In this document: positions 60,601-64,000 of the stretch, in pieces
How positions within the stretch are numbered: the stretch's first letter is position 1
Layout of the letters: each line of letters begins with the position of its first letter
Assembly: GCA_964017125.1 (NCBI GenBank)
Contig: CAXHKU010000910.1
Location: forward strand, 88,284 to 152,283
From: Flabesymbios commensalis
Taxonomy: Eukaryota > Annelida > Polychaeta > Terebellida > Flabelligeridae
Length of the DNA stretch: 64,000 nt
Reading direction: 5' to 3'
The notes under the pieces: model-generated
Seen by the model: only the letters and a program-made list of their open reading frames with translations
Databases searched by the model: none
What the model was told of the DNA's origin: nothing
Made by a program: the position numbers and the translations under genes

Positions 60601-63600
60601 TTTAAAATGGCGTAATGTATTTTGACTGGGAAAAATGGGACCTTTTACCCCGCATTCCTCAAAATCTGTTGGTCGGATTTGCTATAAAAACCATAGCACT
60701 TCTTCCTGATGCCTATCCAATATTTTGGCCAAGTTTTGTGTCTATGCATCAAATACTCTAGGAGAAATAGGGGCGCAAATTTCGAGTAGTGGAAGAAGAT
60801 TAAAAATAATAATAATAATAATAATAATATAGTTGAAAGTATTTAAGGAAAAGAATAGTTTGGGCGGCTTCGCCCAAACTAATAATGCAGTAACTCGACA
60901 ACGGTTGGGCGTAGAAAAAAACTAAGCACACTTCATCGCAGTAGTTTTTCAAGGGCTTTTCAGAAATCATACTGATTTTTCTGTTTTTTGATTTTATGAC
61001 GTCATCATTACGTAATAGGTTCACATCTGCTACTATAACTCAGTAACGGTTAGAGATATAAGGTTTTTTTAATAGACGTTTAACAGGTACTTTTAGTCAA
61101 GCTTCTCAAAAACAAAGAAAATTAAATATTGCTCTTATAGTTTTATCGTTATGACGTCATCACGATATGCGACACTTAGCCTTAATTCAATAACAATTAA
61201 AGATTCAACGCTTGCTTAAGAATGGCTTATTTACGACATTTTCCCATGCTTTCAGGAACACTAATCAGATTGAAGCTATGTTGCTTATTCGCTGCGTTAT
61301 GACGTCATGAATTTTTAATGTATTACCTATGGGGAAAAATCAACTTCCGGTTATTTGACAGCTGATCTTGCTAGAGCTCCAAAAACTTTTGTGGTCCTTG
61401 ATGGTGCCCTAAAGAGTTTGTATATAAAACTAGAAGAGGATCGGTTGAAAACTCTAGGAGATATGAGGTCCTGAAGGTGTAATGTATTAGCTATGGGGAA
61501 AAATGACTTCCGGTGTTTTTAAAGCTAAAGCTCTGTAAACTTGTAGAGTCTTGAAGGGTTTTCTAGAGGGTATGCATATAAAATTTTGGGTAGATCGGAT
61601 GAAAACTCTTGGAGATATAGCGATTTTAAAATGGCGTAATGTATTTTGACTGGGAAAAATGGGACCTTTTACCCCGCATTCCTCAAAATCTGTTGGTCGG
61701 ATTTGCTATAAAAACCATAGCACTTCTTCCTGATGCCTATCCAATATTTTGGCCAAGTTTTGTGTCTATGCATCAAATACTCTAGGAGAAATAGGGGCGC
61801 AAATTTCGAGTAGTGGAAGAAGATTAAAAATAATAATAATAATAATAATAATATAGTTGAAAGTATTTAAGGAAAAGAATAGTTTGGGCGGCTTCGCCCA
61901 AACTAATAATGCAGTAACTCGACAACGGTTGGGCGTAGAAAAAAACTAAGCACACTTCATCGCAGTAGTTTTTCAAGGGCTTTTCAGAAATCATACTGAT
62001 TTTTCTGTTTTTTGATTTTATGACGTCATCATTACGTAATAGGTTCACATCTGCTACTATAACTCAGTAACGGTTAGAGATATAAGGTTTTTTTAATAGA
62101 CGTTTAACAGGTACTTTTAGTCAAGCTTCTCAAAAAACAAAGAAAATTAAATATTGCTCTTATAGTTTTATCGTTATGACGTCATCACGATATGCGACAC
62201 TTAGCCTTAATTCAATAACAATTAAAGATTCAACGCTTGCTTAAGAATGGCTTATTTACGACATTTTCCCATGCTTTCAGGAACACTAATCAGATTGAAG
62301 CTATGTTGCTTATTCGCTGCGTTATGACGTCATGAATTTTTAATGTATTACCTATGGGGAAAAATCAACTTCCGGTTATTTGACAGCTGATCTTGCTAGA
62401 GCTCCAAAAACTTTTGTGGTCCTTGATGGTGCCCTAAAGAGTTTGTATATAAAACTAGAAGAGGATCGGTTGAAAACTCTAGGAGATATGAGGTCCTGAA
62501 GGTGTAATGTATTAGCTATGGGGAAAAATGACTTCCGGTGTTTTTAAAGCTAAAGCTCTGTAAACTTGTAGAGTCTTGAAGGGTTTTCTAGAGGGTATGC
62601 ATATAAAATTTTGGGTAGATCGGATGAAAACTCTTGGAGATATAGCGATTTTAAAATGGCGTAATGTATTTTGACTGGGAAAAATGGGACCTTTTACCCC
62701 GCATTCCTCAAAATCTGTTGGTCGGATTTGCTATAAAAACCATAGCACTTCTTCCTGATGCCTATCCAATATTTTGGCCAAGTTTTGTGTCTATGCATCA
62801 AATACTCTAGGAGAAATAGGGGCGCAAATTTCGAGTAGTGGAAGAAGATTAAAAATAATAATAATAATAATAATAATATAGTTGAAAGTATTTAAGGAAA
62901 AGAATAGTTTGGGCGGCTTCGCCCAAACTAATAATGCAGTAACTCGACAACGGTTGGGCGTAGAAAAAAACTAAGCACACTTCATCGCAGTAGTTTTTCA
63001 AGGGCTTTTCAGAAATCATACTGATTTTTCTGTTTTTTGATTTTATGACGTCATCATTACGTAATAGGTTCACATCTGCTACTATAACTCAGTAACGGTT
63101 AGAGATATAAGGTTTTTTTAATAGACGTTTAACAGGTACTTTTAGTCAAGCTTCTCAAAAAACAAAGAAAATTAAATATTGCTCTTATAGTTTTATCGTT
63201 ATGACGTCATCACGATATGCGACACTTAGCCTTAATTCAATAACAATTAAAGATTCAACGCTTGCTTAAGAATGGCTTATTTACGACATTTTCCCATGCT
63301 TTCAGGAACACTAATCAGATTGAAGCTATGTTGCTTATTCGCTGCGTTATGACGTCATGAATTTTTAATGTATTACCTATGGGGAAAAATCAACTTCCGG
63401 TTATTTGACAGCTGATCTTGCTAGAGCTCCAAAAACTTTTGTGGTCCTTGATGGTGCCCTAAAGAGTTTGTATATAAAACTAGAAGAGGATCGGTTGAAA
63501 ACTCTAGGAGATATGAGGTCCTGAAGGTGTAATGTATTAGCTATGGGGAAAAATGACTTCCGGTGTTTTTAAAGCTAAAGCTCTGTAAACTTGTAGAGTC

Positions 63601-64000
63601 TTGAAGGGTTTTCTAGAGGGTATGCATATAAAATTTTGGGTAGATCGGATGAAAACTCTTGGAGATATAGCGATTTTAAAATGGCGTAATGTATTTTGAC
63701 TGGGAAAAATGGGACCTTTTACCCCGCATTCCTCAAAATCTGTTGGTCGGATTTGCTATAAAAACCATAGCACTTCTTCCTGATGCCTATCCAATATTTT
63801 GGCCAAGTTTTGTGTCTATGCATCAAATACTCTAGGAGAAATAGGGGCGCAAATTTCGAGTAGTGGAAGAAGATTAAAAATAATAATAATAATAATAATA
63901 ATATAGTTGAAAGTATTTAAGGAAAAGAATAGTTTGGGCGGCTTCGCCCAAACTAATAATGCAGTAACTCGACAACGGTTGGGCGTAGAAAAAAACTAAG
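51603..64000. repeat. Satellite array 3, type B block, running off the window
   Basis: After the leading partial, full monomers start at 52424 and every 1025 bp to 60624, then 61648 and 62673, with a partial from 63698. The monomer from 60624 is 1024 bp because one A is missing from an A run near 61108-61112. No other difference from the B monomers of array 2 is visible. The hairpin and three CRE-type sites are present in every full monomer. The true array length is unknown because it continues beyond the window. Confidence 0.95.

Noticed and set aside
2993-63073. Repeated minus-strand open frames of 68-79 residues (one per monomer in the A and B blocks), plus 60-95 residue frames in the C block
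   Set aside because: They occur only because the satellite is homogeneous. The Tyr-rich ends are the TAA tract, frames are cut or lost in the A2 block, and no domain or start context supports translation.
2816-64000. CRISPR array
   Set aside because: Repeats are about 1 kb, contiguous and without unique spacers, and the DNA is eukaryotic in character.
2816-64000. CENP-B box
   Set aside because: TTCG-containing segments such as TTCGAGTAGTGGAAG lack the required CGGG core at the right spacing.

Overview
This window is eukaryotic, repeat-rich, AT-rich DNA. I find no protein-coding gene, rRNA or tRNA gene that I can defend. Short MITE-like elements, a tRNA-derived SINE candidate, long satellite arrays and AT microsatellites point to an animal genome, most likely a marine invertebrate. 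A mollusc is possible but unproven. The many 60-95 residue open frames are by-products of the satellite: their poly-Tyr ends are just the TAA microsatellite read on the minus strand.

Layout: (1) 1-2815, left flank L1 with three MITE-like elements. (2) 2816-13235, satellite array 1: seven type A monomers of 1029 bp, then three type C monomers of 1011 bp. (3) 13236-16799, right flank R1: a 58-bp hairpin-bearing arm ending in CTAG, then flank DNA with two kinds of composite repeat. (4) 16800-19614, left flank L2, identical by eye to L1. (5) 19615-48513, array 2: two A monomers, a block of 1020-bp A2 monomers, then a block of 1025-bp B monomers. (6) 48514-49560, right flank R2, related to R1. (7) 49561-50640, single-copy DNA with a tRNA-like SINE. 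(8) 50641-51276, a diverged, shortened left flank L3. (9) 51277-64000, array 3: a divergent leader monomer, then B monomers running off the window.

The satellite is nested on four levels. Sub-repeats of about 150-165 bp (roughly six per monomer) make up a monomer of about 1.02 kb. In places the monomers are arranged as dimers marked by alternating point variants. The arrays sit inside a left arm / array / right arm cassette seen three times, and one such unit is duplicated with a 16,799-bp offset. Every monomer carries one invariant 26-nt hairpin beside a TAA tract and three perfect ATGACGTCAT palindromes (the CREB/ATF site TGACGTCA) at fixed spacings of 156 and 148 bp. By my count there are 53 hairpins and about 150 such palindromes. 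Array junctions and right ends repeatedly fall at the hairpin/TAA module.

The best candidate for something undescribed is this cassette: a left arm, core repeats, a TAA microsatellite, then a right arm with a terminal hairpin and CTAG. It resembles non-autonomous Helitron/Helentron-type elements that carry internal tandem repeats, here grown to tens of kilobases and loaded with bZIP-type sites. That reading is inference. The sequence shows the architecture, not the mechanism, and an assembly effect on copy number and on the perfect duplication cannot be excluded.
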